Positions 62,974-64,000 of a stretch of 64,000 nt of DNA are shown in pieces. The translations under genes were made by a program, and so were the position numbers. This DNA is from a bacterium (GTDB lineage: Bacteria; Planctomycetota; UBA1135; UBA2386): contig JAUILN010000023.1 in assembly GCA_030432695.1 (NCBI GenBank), forward strand, positions 46,065 to 110,064, read 5' to 3'. The number at the start of each line of letters is the position of its first letter. Positions within the stretch are counted from its first letter, which is position 1. A model generated the notes under the pieces. It was not told the DNA's origin. It did no database searches and saw only the letters and a list, made by a program, of their open reading frames with translations.

Positions 62974-63702
62974 TCAGGCGTGGCTACGCAGCCACGCGAC
63001 GAACTCGGCATCGCCCGATTCCTCGGCGCAGCGGATCGGCGTCTTGCCATCCCAGCCCAGCCAGTGCGGATCGGCGCCGCGGTCGAGGAGGAACTCTGCG
63101 GTCGCCCGCTGCCCCGCCCGGCACGCATGCCAGAAAGCGCGTGTGATCTCGTCGGGGGTCGGAGGCGGTGACTCGTCCCATCGGGTCTGCATGACGTCGA
63201 GCAATCCGAGCGCGGCCGCCTGCCACCACTCGACGCGCGCGCCGCGTTCCACCAGCCGGCGCGCCGCGTCCCAGTTCGCGAAGACCACCGCGTCGGAGAG
63301 CGGGCCGCCGCCCGTGAAGATCGCGCCGGGCGCATCGAGGTCCGCTCCCGCGTCCAGCAGCGCATCGATCGCGGCGACGTCGTTGCTGCTCGCTGCCTGG
63401 TGCAGCGGCGTTTCCTTGCAGTTCGGGTCGTTCGGGTGCGGCGGGTAGTGGACGTTCACGTCGGCGCCCGCGGCCGCGAGCATGGCGATGGTCTGCGCCA
63501 CGTTCGGGAAGTGTCCGGGCCAGTCCACGGCGATCAGTAGCGGAGTCTGGGCCGCACCACCGGGTCTGCCGATCCACGTGTGCACGAGGTGCGGGTGGGC
63601 ATCGAGAAGTTGCCGGAGGGCGGCGACGTTGCCGGTGTGGATCGCGGCCCTGAGATCGACGGCGACCGGGTCGTCCGCGGATAGCAAAGGAAGGGGCGTC
63701 AT
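62974..63702 (-). CDS. Ankyrin-repeat protein
   Basis: A 242-residue protein with four or five ankyrin units: LRAAIHTGNVAALRQLLDAH, TPLLIAVDW, AMLAAAGADVNVHYP, ETPLHQAASSNDVAAIDALL and FWHACRAGQRATAEFLLDRG, ending GKTPIRCAEESGDAEFVAWL. There is no signal peptide, so it is probably a cytoplasmic protein-binding module with unknown partners. ATG 63702 fits the first helix. It lies between the repeat-rich spacer and a broken sigma-54 regulator gene, all features of an unstable accessory region. Confidence 0.88.
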   Translation of the reverse strand: MTPLPLLSADDPVAVDLRAAIHTGNVAALRQLLDAHPHLVHTWIGRPGGAAQTPLLIAVDWPGHFPNVAQTIAMLAAAGADVNVHYPPHPNDPNCKETPLHQAASSNDVAAIDALLDAGADLDAPGAIFTGGGPLSDAVVFANWDAARRLVERGARVEWWQAAALGLLDVMQTRWDESPPPTPDEITRAFWHACRAGQRATAEFLLDRGADPHWLGWDGKTPIRCAEESGDAEFVAWLRSHA

Positions 63703-63741
63703 CGACTCAGTCTAGGTGGCGCGCCGATCCGGCGTGCTTCG

Positions 63742-64000
63742 TCACCCGGCCCGGAACTCCTCCTTCCGCAGCCCATGCTTCTTCATCAGGTCGTGCAGCG
63801 ACCGCACATGCATCCCGGCCCGCTCCGCGGCTCGCGGAGCGGCGGGATGCGCAGGGGTACCACGTGCAGTCGATAGAACAGGTCCTCGCGGAACTTGTCC
63901 TCCTTGACCGCCTGGCGCAGGTCGCGGTGGGTCGCGGCGATCACCCGGACGTCGATCGGTCGCGGCTCATCGGCGCCGATCGGCCGGACCTCGCGGCGCT
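63742..64000 (-). pseudogene. Sigma-54-dependent activator remnant with internal deletion and frameshift, cut by right edge
   Basis: Reading in from the right edge, the frame gives RREVRPIGADEPRPIDVRVI then AATHRDLRQAVKEDKFREDL and FYRLHVVPLRIPPLRE, which is the end of a sigma-54-interacting AAA+ domain. It then breaks. After the palindrome at 63810-63850, a different frame encodes AERAGMHVRSLHDLMKKHGL and RKEEFRAG followed by TGA 63744-63742, the usual C-terminal DNA-binding helix. The original frame stops at 63788-63786. About 150 residues (arginine-finger region and most of the helix-turn-helix domain) are missing, so the gene is very likely non-functional, unless the junction is an assembly error. 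Confidence 0.75.
63810..63850. repeat. Inverted repeat at the deletion junction of the sigma-54 remnant
   Basis: GCATCCCGGCCCGCTCCGCG (63810-63829) faces CGCGGAGCGGCGGGATGC (63833-63850), complementary except for a two-base bulge, with a three-base loop GCT. The arms are exactly the two coding segments that have been joined (RIPPLRE and AERAGM), so the hairpin was created by, or caused, the deletion. Confidence 0.8.

Overview
The window is a very GC-rich (about 70% by eye) bacterial chromosome segment, most likely from the Planctomycetota or a close relative in the PVC group. This is an inference from gene families: an ECF sigma factor overlapping a Ser/Thr kinase with a WD40-like tail, a secreted sulfatase, a secreted glucose/sorbosone-dehydrogenase-like protein paired with a cupredoxin, and several secreted proteins ending in the same lineage-type C-terminal domain. 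No rRNA, tRNA, CRISPR array or insertion sequence was recognised.

Layout. 1-4113 (minus): two neighbouring CheB/CheR-type proteins, one apparently intact and cut by the left edge, the other with a decayed CheR domain. 4518-8350: DoxX, DUF72 and two GT4 glycosyltransferases, one of the exosortase-A-associated type. 8551-18321: secreted proteins, the cupredoxin/dehydrogenase pair, MnmC, a small membrane protein and a large M14 carboxypeptidase. 18386-24860: a HEAT/ChaN-like lipoprotein, then a translationally coupled SPASM radical SAM, B12-type radical SAM and GT2 set facing a C5-epimerase-like membrane protein, probably for surface glycan modification. 24863-35792: a large secreted protein, a palindromic repeat cluster, GNAT, a lipoprotein, an S9 peptidase fused to a dienelactone hydrolase, a sulfatase, a GH17-like protein and a serine hydrolase. 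35918-43300: lipoprotein and secreted proteins, the WD40 kinase with its ECF sigma factor, and an LVIVD-type secreted protein.

43528-51769 holds a PLP sulfur-amino-acid enzyme, then a compact cassette: a MarR regulator with a long dyad over its start codon, a two-domain methyltransferase whose C-terminal half resembles the histidine methyltransferase EgtD but has changed substrate-contact positions, and an Opu/EgtUV-like ABC transporter (ATPase plus one substrate-binding/permease fusion). The genes overlap or nearly touch, so they probably make and import one methylated small molecule. This is the best candidate for an undescribed system. A hydrolase and an M20 amidohydrolase follow on the same strand.

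51741-60717 (minus) is a complete recC-recB-recD operon. 60841-63702 looks like an accessory patch: a YhcG-type nuclease, an orphan CDI-immunity-like gene of visibly lower GC, REP-like palindromes and an ankyrin protein. The right edge carries a sigma-54 activator remnant with an internal deletion at a palindrome.

Two families of short palindromes recur. A GTTAAC-armed element supplies the stop codons of two convergent gene pairs. A GTGCC(A/T)GGCAC-centred element occurs as a four-copy mosaic and as a single large hairpin.
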